Assembly (NCBI RefSeq): GCF_051014445.1
Contig: NC_135134.1
Location: 7,717,672 to 7,781,671, forward strand
Reading direction: 5' to 3'
From: Colletes latitarsis
Taxonomy: Eukaryota; Arthropoda; Insecta; Hymenoptera; Colletidae
Length of the DNA: 64,000 bases
Shown here: positions 1 through 11,811 of the stretch, piece by piece
Layout: the number at the start of each line of letters is the position of its first letter
How positions within the stretch are numbered: the first letter of the stretch is position 1
The notes under the pieces: generated by a model
What the model saw: only the letters and a program-made list of their open reading frames with translations
Databases searched by the model: none
What the model was told of the DNA's origin: nothing
Position numbers and translations under genes: made by a program

Positions 1-42
1 TCGCATTCTTCACATACTTGTTCAACAGATGCTGGGTTATTT

Positions 43-55
43 CTGGTTTGGATCA
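43..55 (+). repeat. Internal direct repeat word CTGGTTTSGATCA, copy upstream of dyad
   Basis: CTGGTTTGGATCA lies 8 bp before the dyad, and CTGGTTTCGATCA lies 19 bp after it at 95-107. The two words share 12 of 13 bases and start 52 bp apart, on either side of the dyad, in nearly every monomer. They may be a relic of an ancestral shorter repeat or a pair of protein-binding sites; the sequence alone cannot decide. Confidence 0.6.
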
Positions 56-63
56 CGTGGTAA

Positions 64-75
64 TGTGGTACCACA
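64..75. other. Conserved 12-bp dyad TGTGGTACCACA in each monomer
   Basis: The word TGTGGTACCACA is a perfect 12-bp palindrome and is present, often intact, in most monomers of the window; this is the first example. Variants change one half (GTGGTGCC, TAGTACC, GTGCTACC). Perfect dyads of this kind are typical of sites bound by symmetric protein dimers. Each half (TGTGGT) also matches the core recognised by Runt-domain proteins, but that resemblance is weak evidence. The GGTACC core would be cut by KpnI, so a KpnI digest should give a ~176-bp ladder. Confidence 0.75.
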
Positions 76-242
76 CTGAAACCGTCCATGAAACCTGGTT
101 TCGATCAATATTTTAGAGGATAACGCATGTTAGGTCTAGGTTAGGCCTGGGATTTGCCCTCATCAGACTCAAACTTTCGCATTTTTCACATACTTGTTGA
201 ACAGAATCCTGGCTTTTTCTGGTTTGGATCACGTAGTAAAGT
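67..242 (+). repeat. Reference satellite monomer (176 bp)
   Basis: One full monomer, taken from one GGTACC to the next (67 and 243). It shows the standard block order: the GGTACC dyad; CTGGTTTCGATCA at 95-107; the TTAGG doublet at 129-150; TTTGCCCTCATCAG; the ACATACTTGTTG block; and a second CTGGTTT word before the next dyad. Because 176 is not a multiple of 3, any reading frame changes phase from one monomer to the next. That is why the open frames seen in the array stop after roughly one monomer. Confidence 0.95.
129..150 (+). repeat. Tandem 11-bp doublet with TTAGG words
   Basis: Two 11-bp units lie side by side: GTTAGGTCTAG at 129-139 and GTTAGGCCTGG at 140-150. Each contains TTAGG, the telomere repeat unit of most insects. 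The doublet recurs at the same place in most monomers. Variants carry an exact duplication, for example AGGTCTGGGAT at 2068-2078 and again at 2079-2089. The arrangement suggests slippage-generated subrepeats. A telomeric origin is only a possibility, since the units are 11 bp and not 5 bp. Confidence 0.65.
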
Positions 243-3200
243 GGTACCACACTGAAACAGCGGATTAATCCCGGTCTCGATCAATATTTTATAGGATAAC
301 GGAAGTTAGGTCTGGGATAGGTGTGATTTCTGCCCTCATCAGGCTCGTACCTTCGCATTTCTCACATACTTGTTGGCCAGATCCTGGGCTTTCACTTGTC
401 TGGATCTCGTAGTAATGTGGTGCCACACTGAAACAGTCCATTAAACCAGGTTTCGATCAATAGTTTAGAGGATAACTCAGGCTCGGTCTAGGTTAGGCCT
501 GGGATTTGCCCCCATCAGGCCCATACCTTCGCGTTCTTCATATACTTGTTGAACATATCCTGGGTTATTTCTGGTTTGGATCATGTGGTAATGTGGTGCC
601 ACACTGAAACAGTCAATTATACCTGGTCTCGATCAATATTTTAGAGGATAACGCATGTTAGGTCTGGGATAGGTCCAGGATTTGCCCGCATCAGGCTCAT
701 GCTTTCGCATATTTCTCATACTTGTTGGGCAGATCCTGGGTTATTTCTTGTTTGGATCGGGTAGTAATGTGGTACCACACAGAAACAGCCGATTAAACCT
801 GGTTTCGTTCAATATTTTAGATGATAACGCATGCTAGGTCTGGGTTAGGTCTAGGATTTGCCATCATCTGTCTCATACTTTCGCATTCTTCACAAACTTG
901 TTGAACAGATCCTGGGTTTTTTCTGGTTTGGATCACGTAGTAATGTGGTACCACACTGAAACAGCCGATTAAAACTGGTTTCGATCAAAATTTTTGATGA
1001 TAACGCATGTTATGTCTGGGTTAGGTCTAGGATTTGCCTTCATCAGACCCATACTTTCGCATTCTTCAGATACTTGTTGAACAGATCCTGGGTTATTTCA
1101 GGTTTGGATCACGTAGTAATGTGGTACCACACTGAAACAGTCGACTAATCCTGGTCTCGAACAATATTTTAGAGGATAACGCATGTTAGGTCTAGGTTAG
1201 GCCTGGGATTTGCCCTCATCAGACTCAAACTTTCGCATATTTCTCATACTTGTTGGGCAGATCCTTGGATTTTTCTGGATTGGATCACGTATTAATGTGG
1301 TACCACACTGATACAGTCCATGAAACCTGGTTTCGATCAATATTTTAGAGGATAACGCATGTTAGATCTAGGTTAGGCCTGGGACTTGCCCTCATCAGAC
1401 TCAAACTTTCGCATATTTCTCATGCTTGTTGAACTGATCCTGGGTTTTTTCTGGTTTGGATCACGTAGTAATGTGGTACCACACTGAAACAGACAATTAA
1501 ACCTGGTTTCGATCAATATCTTAGATGATAACGCAGGTTAGGTCTAGGTTAGCCCTGGGATTTGCCCTCATCTGTCTCATACTTTCGCATTCTTCACATA
1601 CTTGTTGAACAGATCCTGGGTTTTTTCTGGTTTGGATCACGAAGTAATGTGGTACCACACTGAAACAGTCAATTAAACCTGGTTTCGATCAATATTTTAG
1701 AGGATAACGCATGTTAGGTCTAGGTTAGGCCTGGGATTTGCCCTCATCAGACTCATACTTTCGCATATCTCTCATTCTTGTTGGGCATATCCTTGGAGTT
1801 TGCTGGATTGGATAACGTAGTATTGTGGTACCAGTCTGAGACAGTCGATTAAACCTGGTTTCGATCAATATTTTTGATGATAACGCATGTTAGCTCTGGG
1901 TTAGGTGTAGGATTTGCCCTCATCAGACCCATGTTTTCGCATTCTTCACATACATGTTCAACAGATCCTGGGTTATTTCTGGTTTGGATCACGTAGTAAA
2001 GTGGTACCACACTGAAACAGTCGATTACTCCTAGTCTCGATCAATATCTTAGAGGATAACGCATGTTAGGTCTGGGATAGGTCTGGGATCTGCCCTCGTC
2101 AGACTCATACTTTCGCATTCTTCACATACTTGTTCAACAGATCCTGGGTTATTTCTGGTTTGGATCACGTAGTAAAGTGGTACCACACTGAAACAGACGA
2201 TTAATCCTGGTCTCGAACAATATTTTAGAGGATGACGCATGTTACGTCTGGGATAGGTCCAGGATTTGCCCGCATCAGGCTCATGCTTTCGCATATTTCT
2301 CATACTTGTTGGGCAGATCCTTGGATTTTACTGGATTGGATCACGTAGTAATGTAGTACCACTCTGAAACAGCCGATTAAAACTGGTTTCGATCACTATT
2401 TTTGATGATAACGCATGTTAGGTCTGGGTTAGGTCTAGGATTTGCCTTCATCAGACCCATACTTTCGCATTCTTCAGATACTTGTTGAACAGATCCTGGG
2501 TTATTTCTGGTTTGGATCACGTAGTAAAGTGGTACCACACTGAAACAGTCGATTAATCCTGGTCTCGAACAATATTTTAGAGGATAACGCATGTTAGGTC
2601 TAGGTTAGGCCTGGGATTTGCCCTCATCAGACTCAAACTTTCGCATATTTCTCATTCTTGATGGGCAGATCCTTGGATTTTTCTGGATTGGATCACGTAG
2701 TAATGTGGTACCACACTGATACAGTCCATGAAACCTGGTTTCGATCAATATTTTAGAGGATAACGCATGTTAGGTCTAGGTTAGGCCTGGGATTTGCCCT
2801 CATCAGACTCAAACTTTCGCATATTTCTCATACTTGTTGGGCAGATCCTAGGATTTTTCTGGTTTGGATCACGTAGTAATGTGGCGCCACACTGAAACAT
2901 TCAATTAAACCTGGTCTTAATAAATATTTTAGAGGATAGCGCATGTTAGGTCTGGGATAGGTCCAGGATTTGCCCGCATCAGGCTCATACTTTCGCATAT
3001 TTCTCATACATGTTGGCCAGATCCGGGCCTTTTTCTGGTTTGGAACAGGAAGTAAAGTGGTACCACATTGAAACAGTCGCTTAATCCTGCCCTCGATCAG
3101 TATTTTATTTGATAACGCAAGTTAGGTCTGGGATAGGTGTTAGATATGCCCTCATCAGGCTCACACCTTCGCATTTCTCACATACTCGTTGGCCAGATCC

Positions 3201-5125
3201 TGGGCATTCAGTGGTCTGGATCAGGTAGTAATGTGGTACCACACTGAAACAGTCGATTAAACCTCGTTTTGATCAATATCTTTGAGGGTAACGCATGTTA
3301 GGTCTGGGATAGGTCTAGGATTTGCCCTCATCTGGCTCATACTTTCGCATTCTTCACATACTTGTTGTACAGATCCTGGGTTTTTTCTGGCGTGAATCAC
3401 GTGGTAATGTGGTACCACACTGAAACCGTCCATGAAACCTGGTTTCGATCAATATTTTAGATGATAATACATGTTAGGTCTAGGTTAGGACTGGGATTTG
3501 CCCTCATCAGACCCATGTTTTCGCATTCTTCACATACTTGTTCAACAGAACCTGGGTGATTTCTGGTTTGGATCACGTAGTAAAGTGGTACCACACTGAA
3601 ACTGTCGACTGAATCTGGTCTCGACCAATATTTTAGAGGATGACGCATGTTAGGTCTGGGTTAGGTCTAGGATTTGCCTTCATCTGGCTCATACTTTCGC
3701 ATTCTTCACATACTTGTTGTACAAATCCAGGGTATTTTCTGGCGTGAATCACGTGGTAATGTGGTACCACACTGAAACCGTCCATGAAACCTGGTTTCGA
3801 TAAATATTTTAGAGGATAACGCATGTTAGGTCTAGGTTAGGCCTGGGATTTGCCCTCATCAGACTCAAACTTTCGCATATTTCTCATACTTGTTGAATAG
3901 ATCCTGGGTTTTTTCTGGTTTGGATCACGCAGTAGTGTGGTACCACTCTGAAACAGTCGATTAAGCCTGGTTTCGATCAATATTTTAGATGATAACGCAT
4001 GTTAGGTCTGGGTTAGGTCTAGTATTTGCCCTCATCAGACTCATACTTTCGCATTTCTCACATACTTGTTGGCCAGATCCTGGGCTTTCACTGGTCTGCA
4101 TCACGTAGTAATGTGGTACCACACTGAAACAGTCCATAAAACCTGGTTTCGATCAATATTTTAGAGGATAACTCATGCTAGGTCTATGTTAGGCCTGGGA
4201 TTTGCCCTCATCAGACCCATACTTTCGCATTCCTCACATACTAGTTGAACAGTTCCAGGGTTATTTCTGGTTTGGTTCAGGTAGTAATGTGGTACCACTC
4301 TGAAACAGTCGATTAAACCTGGTTTCGATCAATATTTTAGATGATAACGCATGTTAGGTCCGGGTTAGGTCTAGGATTTGCCCTCATCAGACTCAAACTT
4401 TCGCATTTTTCTCATACTTGATAGCCAGATCCTGGGCTTTTTCTGGTTTGGATCACGTAGTAAAGTGGTACCACACTGAAACAGCCGATTAATCCTGGCC
4501 TCGAACAATATTTTAGAGGATAACGCATGTTAGGTCTAGGTTAGGCCTGGGATTTGCCCCCATCAGGCTCATACTTTCGCATTTTTCACATACTTGTTGT
4601 ACAGATCCAGGGTTTTTTCTGGCTTGAATCACGTGGTAATGTGGTACCACACTGATACAGTCCATGAAACTTGGTTTCGATCAATATTTTAGAGGATAAC
4701 GCATGTTAGGTCTAGGTTAGGCCTGGGATTTGCCCTCATCTGGCTCATACTTTGGCATTCTTCACATACTTGTACAGATCCTGGTTTTTTCTGGCTTGAA
4801 TCACGTGGTAATGTGGTACCACACTGAAACCGTCCATGAAACCTGGTTTCGATCAATATTTTAGAGGATAACGCATGTTAGGTCTAGGTTAGGCCTGGGA
4901 TTTGCACTCTTCAGAGTCAAACTTTCGCATATTTCTCATTCTTGTTGGCCAGATCCTGGGCTTTTTCTGGTTTGAATCACGTAGTAATGTGTTACCACAC
5001 TGCAACAGTCGATTAAACCTGGTCTCGATCAATATTTTAGAGGATAACGCAAGTTAGGTCTGGGATAGGTGTTGGATCTGCCATCATCAGGCTCACACCT
5101 TCGCATTTCTCACATACTCGTTGGC

Positions 5126-8100
5126 CAGATCCTGGGCTTTCACTGGTCTCGATAACGTAGTAATGTGGTACCACACTGAAACAATCGATAAATCCTTGTC
5201 TCGAACAATATTTTAGAGGATAACGCATGTTAGGTCTAGGTTTGGCCTGGGATTTGCCCTCGTCAGGGTCATACAATCGCATTTTTCGCATACTCGTTGG
5301 CCAGATCCTGGGCTTTTTCTGGTTTGGATCACGTAGTAAAGTGGTACCACACTGAAACAGCCGATTAATCCTGGTCTCGAACAATATTTTAGAGGATAAC
5401 GCATGTTAGGTCTAGGTTAGGCCTGGGATTTGCCCTCATCAGGCTCATACTTTCGCATTTTTCACATACTTGTTGTACAGATCCTGGGTTTTTTCTGGCT
5501 TGAATCACGTGGTAATGTGGTACCACACTGAAACAGTCGATTAAACCTGGTCTCGATCAATATTTTAGAGGATAACGCAAGTTAGGTCTGGGATAGGTGT
5601 TGCATCTGCCCTCAACAGGCTCACACCTTCGCATTTCTCACATACTCGTTGGCCAGATCCTGGGCTTTCACTTGTCTGGATCACGTACTAAAGTGGTACC
5701 ACACTGAAACAGTCGATTAATCCCGGTCTCGATCAAATTTTATAGGATAACGCAATTTAGGAATGGGATAGGTGTGGGTTCTGCCCTCATCAGTCTCATA
5801 CCTTCGCGTTTCTCACGTGCTTGTTGGCCAGATCCTGGGATTTCACTGGTCTGGATCACGTAGTAATGTGGTACCACACTGAAACAGTCCATTAAACCTG
5901 GTTTCGATCAATATTTTTGAGGGTAACGCAAGTTAGGTCCGGGATAGGTGTGGGATCTGCCCTCATCAGGCTCATACCTTCGCATTTCTCACATACTTGT
6001 GGGCCAGATCCTGGGCTTTCACTTGTCTGGATCACGTAGTAATGTGGTACCAACCTGGAACAGTCATTAAACCTGGTTTTGATCAATATTTTTGAGGGTA
6101 ACGCATGTTAGGTCTGGGTTAGGTCTAGGATTTGCCCTCATCTGGCTCATACCTTCGCATTTTTCGCATACTTGATAGGCAGATCCTGGGCTTTTTCTGG
6201 TTTGGATCACGTAGTAAGGTGGTACCACACTGAAACAGTCAATTAAACTTGGTTTCGATTAATATTTTAGATGATAACGCAGGTTAGGTCTAGGTTAGCC
6301 CTGGGATTTGCCCTCATCTGTCTGATACTTTCGCATTCTTCACATACTTGTTGAACAGATCCTGGGTTATTTCTGGTTTGGATCACGTAGTAAAGTGGTA
6401 CCACACTGAAACTGTCGACTGAACCTGGTCTCGACCAATATCTTAGAGGATAACGCATGTTAGGTCTGGGTTAGGTCTAGGATTTGCCCTCACCTGGCTC
6501 ATACCTTCACATTTTTCGCATACTCGTTGGCCAGATCCTGGGCTATTTCTGGTTTGGATCACGTGGTAATGTGGTACCACACTCAAACAGTCGATTAAAC
6601 CTGGTCTCGACCAATATTTTAGAGGATAACGCAAGTTAGGTCTGGGACAGGTCTGGGATTTACCCTCATCTGGCTCATACTTTCGCATTCTTCACATACT
6701 TGTTGTACAGATCCTGGGTTTTCTCTGGCTTGAATCACGTGGTAATGTGGTACCACGCTGAAACAGTCAATTAAACCAGGTTTCGATCAATATTTTAGAT
6801 GATGACGCATGTTAGCTCTGGGTTAGGTCTAGTATTTGCCCTCATCAGACTCATACTTTCGCATATTTCTCATACTTGTTGGCCAGATCCTTGGATTTTT
6901 CTGGATTCAATCACGTAGTAATGTGGTACCACACTGATACAGTCCACGAAACCTAGTCTCGGTCAATATTTTTGAGGGTAACGCATGTTTGGTCTGGGTT
7001 AGGTCTAGGATTTGCCATCATCTGGCTCATTATTTCGCATTCTTCGCATACTCGTTGGCCAGATCCTGGGCTATTACTGGTTTGGATCACGTAGTAATGT
7101 GGTACCACACTGAAACAGTCGATTAAACCTGGTTTCGATTAATATTTTAGACGATATCGCATGTTACGTCTGGGATCGGTCTGGGATTTGCCCTCATCAG
7201 GGTCATACTTTCGCATTTTTCACATACTCGTTGGCCAGATCCTGGGCTTTCACTGGTCTGGATCACGTAGTAATGTGGTACCACACTGAAACAGTCGATT
7301 AAACCTGGTTTCGATCAATATTTATGAGGGTAACGCATGTTAGGTCTGGGTTAGGTCTACGGTTTTGGCCTCATATGGCTCATTCTTTCGCATTTTGCGC
7401 ATACTCGTTGGCCAGATCCTGGGCTTTTTCTGGTTTGGATCACGTAGTAATGTGGTACCACACTGAAACAGTCGATTAAACCAGGTTTCGATCAATATTT
7501 TAGACGATATCGCATGTTAGGTCTGGGATAGGTGTGGGATCTGCCCTCATCAGGCTCATACCTTCGCATTTCTCACATACTCGTTGGCCAGATCCTGGAC
7601 TTTCACTGGTCTGGATCATGTAGTAATGTGGTACCACACTGAAACAGTTGATTAAACCTGGTTTCGATCAATATTTATGAGGGTAACGCATGTTAGGTCT
7701 GGGTTAGGTCTAGGATTTGCCCTCATCTGGCTCATTCTTTCGCATTTTGCGCATACTCGTTGGCCAGATCCTGGGCTTTTTCTGGTTTGGATCACGTAGT
7801 AATGTGGTACCACACTGAAACAGTCGATTAAACCAAGTTTTGATCAATATTTTAGACGATATCGCATGTTAGGTCTGGGATAGTTCTGGGATTTGCCAAC
7901 ATCAGGGTCATACTTTTGCATTTTTCGCATACTCGTTGGCCAGATCCTGGGCTTTCACTGGTCTGGATCACGTAGCAATCTGGTACCACACTGAAACAGT
8001 CGATTAAACATGGTTTCGATCAATATTTTAGATGATATCGCATGTTAGGTCTGGGATAGGTCTGGGATTTGCCCTCATCAGGGTCATACTTTCACATATT

Positions 8101-11100
8101 TCTCATACTTGTTGGGCAGATCCTTGGATTTTTCTGGATTGGATCACGTTGTAATGTGGTACCACAGAGAAACAGTTAATTAAACCTGGATACGACCAAT
8201 ATTTTAGAGGATACACCATGTTAGGTCTAGGTTAGGCCTGGGATTTGCCCTCGTGATTCTCATACTTTCGCATATTTCTCATACTTGTTGGCCAGATCCT
8301 GGGCTTTTTCTGGTTTGGATCACGTAGTAATGTGGTACCACTCTGAAACAGTCGATTAAACCTGGTTTCGATCAATATTTTAGACGATATCGCGTGTTAG
8401 GTCTGAGATAGGTCTGGGATTTGCCCTCATCAGGGTCATACTTTCGCATTTTTCAGATACTTGTTGAACAGAACCCTGGCTATTACAGGTTTGGATCACG
8501 AAGTAAAGTGGTACCACACTGAAAGAGTCGATTAATCCCGGTCTCGATCAATATTTTATAGGATAAGGCAAGATAGGTCCGGGAGAGGTCTGGGATTTGC
8601 CCTCATCAGGGTCATACCTTCGCGTTTTTCACATACTTGTTGAAAAGATCCTGGGCTTTTTCTGGTTTGGATCACGTAGTAATGTGGTACCACACTGAAA
8701 CAGTCGATTAGACCTGGTTTCGATCGATATTTTATAGGATAACGCAAGTTAGGTATGGGATAGGTGTGGGTTCTAGCCTCATCAGGCTCATCCCTTCGCA
8801 TTTCTCACATACTTGTTGACCAGTTCCTGGCCTTTTTCAGGTTTGGATCACGTAGTAAAGTGGTGCCACACTAAAACAGTCAATTAAACCTGGTTTCGAT
8901 CAATATTTTAGACGATATCGCATGTTAGGTCTGGGATAGGTCTGGGATTTGCCCTCATCAGGGTCATACTTTCGCATTTTTCCCATACTTGTTGAACAGA
9001 ACCCTGGCTTTTTCTGGTTTGGATTACGTAGTAATGTGGTACCACACTGATACAGTCCATGAAACCTGGTTTCGATCAATATTTTAGAGGATAACGCATG
9101 TTAGGTCTTGGTTAGGTCTCGGATATGCTCTCATCACGCTCGTACTTTCGCATACTTCACATACTTGTTGGCCAGATCCTGGGCTATCACTGGTCTGGAT
9201 CACGTAGTAATGTGGTACCACACTGAAACAGTCCATTAAACCTGGTTTCGATTAATATTTTAGAGGATAACTCATGCTAGGTCTGGGATAGGTCTGGGAT
9301 TTGCCCTCATCAGGCTCATAGTTTCGCGTTTTTCACATACTTGTTGAACAGATCCTGGGCTTTTTCTGGTTTGGATCACGTAGTAATGTGGTACCACATT
9401 GATACAGTCCATTAAACCTGGTTTCGATCAATATTCTAGAGAATAACGCATGTTAGGTCTTGGTTAGGTCTCGGATATGCTCTCATCACGCTCGTACTTT
9501 GGCATATTTCTCATACTGGATGGCCAGATTCTGGGCTTTTTCTGGTTTGAATCACGTAGTAATGTAGTACCACACTGAAACAGTCAATTAAACCTAGAGT
9601 CCACCAATATTTTACAGGACAACGCAAGTTAGGTCTGGGATAGGTCTGGGATTTGCCCTCATCAGGCTCGTACTTTCGCGTTTTTCACACACTTGTTGAA
9701 CAGATCCTGGGTTTTTTCTGGTTTGGATAACGTAGTAATGTGGTACCACACTGAAACAGTCCATTAAACCTGGTTTCGATCTATATTTTACAGAATAAAG
9801 CATGTTAGGTCTAGATTAGGTCTGGGGTTTGCTCTCATCAGGCTCGTACTTTCGCATATTTATCATACTTGATGGCCAGATTCGGGGTTTTTTCGGGTTT
9901 CGATCACGTAGTAATGTGGTACCACACTGAAGCAGACCACTAAACCTGGTTTCAATTATTATTTTAGAGGATAACACATGATAGGTCTAGGTTTGGTCTG
10001 GGATTTGCCCTCAGCAGGTTCATACTTTCGCAGTTTTAACATACATGTTGACCTGATCGAGTGTTTTTTCTGTTTTGGATCACGTAGTAACGTGGACCAC
10101 ACTAAAACTGTCAATTAAACCTGGTCTCGATGAATATTTTATAGGATAACGCAAGTTAGGTCTGGGATAGGTGTGGGATTTGCCCTCATCAGACTCATAC
10201 TTTCGCATACTTCACATACTTGTTGAACAGATCCAGGGTTTTTTTCCGGTTTGGATCACGTAGTAATGTGGTACCACAATGAAACAGTCGATTGAACCTG
10301 GTTTCGAACAATATTTTAGAGGATAACGCATGTTAGGTCTAGGTTTGGCCTGGGATTTGCCCTCAGCAGACTCATACTTTCGCATATTTCTCATACTTGT
10401 TGGCCAGATCCTTCGCTTTTTCTGGATTGGATCACGTAGTAATGTGGTACCACACTGAAACAGTCCATTAAACCTGGTTTTGATCGATATTCTAGGGAAT
10501 AACGCATGTTAGGTCTTGGTTAGGTCTCGGATATGCTCTCATCACGCTCGTACTTTCGCATATTTCTCATACTTGATGGCCAGATTCGGGGTTTTTTCGG
10601 GTTTCGATCACGTAGTAATGTGGTACCACACTGAAGCAGACCATTAAACCTGGTTTCGATCAATATTTTAGACGACATCGCATGTTAGGTCTGGGATAGG
10701 TCTTGGATTTGCCCTCATCAGGGTCATACTTTCGCATACTTCACATACTCGGTGGCCAGATCCTGGGTTTTTTCTGGCTTGAATGACGTGGTAATGTGGT
10801 ACCACACTGATACAGTCCATGAAACCTGGTTTCGATCAATATTTTAGAGGATAACACATGTTAGGTCTTGGTTAGGTCTCGGATATGCTCTCATCACGCT
10901 CGTACTTTCGCATACTTCACATACTTGTTGGCCAGATCCTGGGCTTTCACTGGTCTGGATCACGTAGTAATGTGGTACCACACTGAAACGGTCCATTAAA
11001 CCTGGTTTCGATTAATATTTTAGAGGATAACTCATGCTAGGTCTGGGATAGGTCTGGGATTTGCCCTCATCAGGCTCATAGTTTCGCGTTTTTCACATAC

Positions 11101-11811
11101 TTGTTGAACAGATCCTGGGCTTTTGCTGGTTTGGATCACGTAGTAATGTGGTACCACACTGAAACAGTCCATTAAACCTGGTTTCGATCTATATTTTAGA
11201 GAATAAAGCATGTTAGGTCTAGGTTAGGTCTGGGGTTTGCTCTCATCAGGCTAGTACTTTCGCATATTTATCATACTTGAAGGCCTGATTCGGGGTTTTT
11301 TCGGGTTTCGATCACGTAGTAATGTGGTACCACACTGAAGCAGACCATTAAACCTGGTTTCAATTATTATTTTAGAGGATAACACATGATAGGTCTAGGT
11401 TTGGTCTGGGATTTGCCCTCATCAGACTCATACTTTTGCTTACTTCACATACTTGTTGAACAGATCCTGGCCTTTTTCTGGTTTGGATCACGTAGCAATG
11501 TGGTACCACACTGAAACAGTCGATTAAACCTGGTCTTGATAAATATTTTAGAGGATAACGCATGTTAGGTCTGGGTAAGGTGTAGGATTTGCCCTCATCA
11601 GGGTCATACTTTCGTATTTTTCACATACTTGTTGAACAGATCCTGGGCTTTTCCGGTTTGGATCACGCAGTAATGTGGTGCCACACTGAAACAGTCCACT
11701 AAACCCGGTTTCGATCAATATTTTAGATGATACCGCATGTTATGTCTAGGTTAGGCCTGGGATTTGCCCTCATCAGACTCATACTTTCGCATACTTCACA
11801 TACTTGTTGAA
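5126..11811 (+). repeat. Higher-order repeat A, copy 1 (6,686 bp, 38 monomers)
   Basis: This block is repeated directly next to itself, with every corresponding base offset by 6,686 bp (38 x 176 = 6,688). The left boundary is marked by CAGATCCTGGG (5126-5136 and 11812-11822). To its left the two flanks differ (CGTTGGC versus TTGTTGA); to its right both continue with CTTTCACTGGTCTCGATAAC. Diagnostic pairs include the unusual AACCTGGAACAGTCATTAAAC near 6053 and 12739, and the monomers at 8556-8801 and 15242-15487, which differ by one residue when translated. The block contains no gene; it is pure satellite. Near-identity against a background of clearly diverged monomers means the duplication is recent. 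Confidence 0.9.

Larger units (their letters stand above)
1..5125 (+). repeat. Heterogeneous satellite monomers, no long duplication
   Basis: About 29 monomers of mixed variants, with no long near-identical block recognisable within this stretch. Variants include TTGGCCAGATC or TTGAACAGATC in the middle block, GTAAAGTGG or GTAATGTGG before the dyad, and ATTTTTGATGATAAC or ATTTTAGAGGATAAC in the AT-rich block. The B subtype that is common farther right (TTTTAACATACATG) is not seen here. No gene is supported. Confidence 0.85.

Noticed and set aside
9880..9905. Possible CENP-B-box-like word in GGGGTTTTTTCGGGTTTCG variants
   Set aside because: The core spacing of the CENP-B box (TTCG, four bases, A, two bases, CGGG) is not met, and the variant is present in only a minority of monomers.
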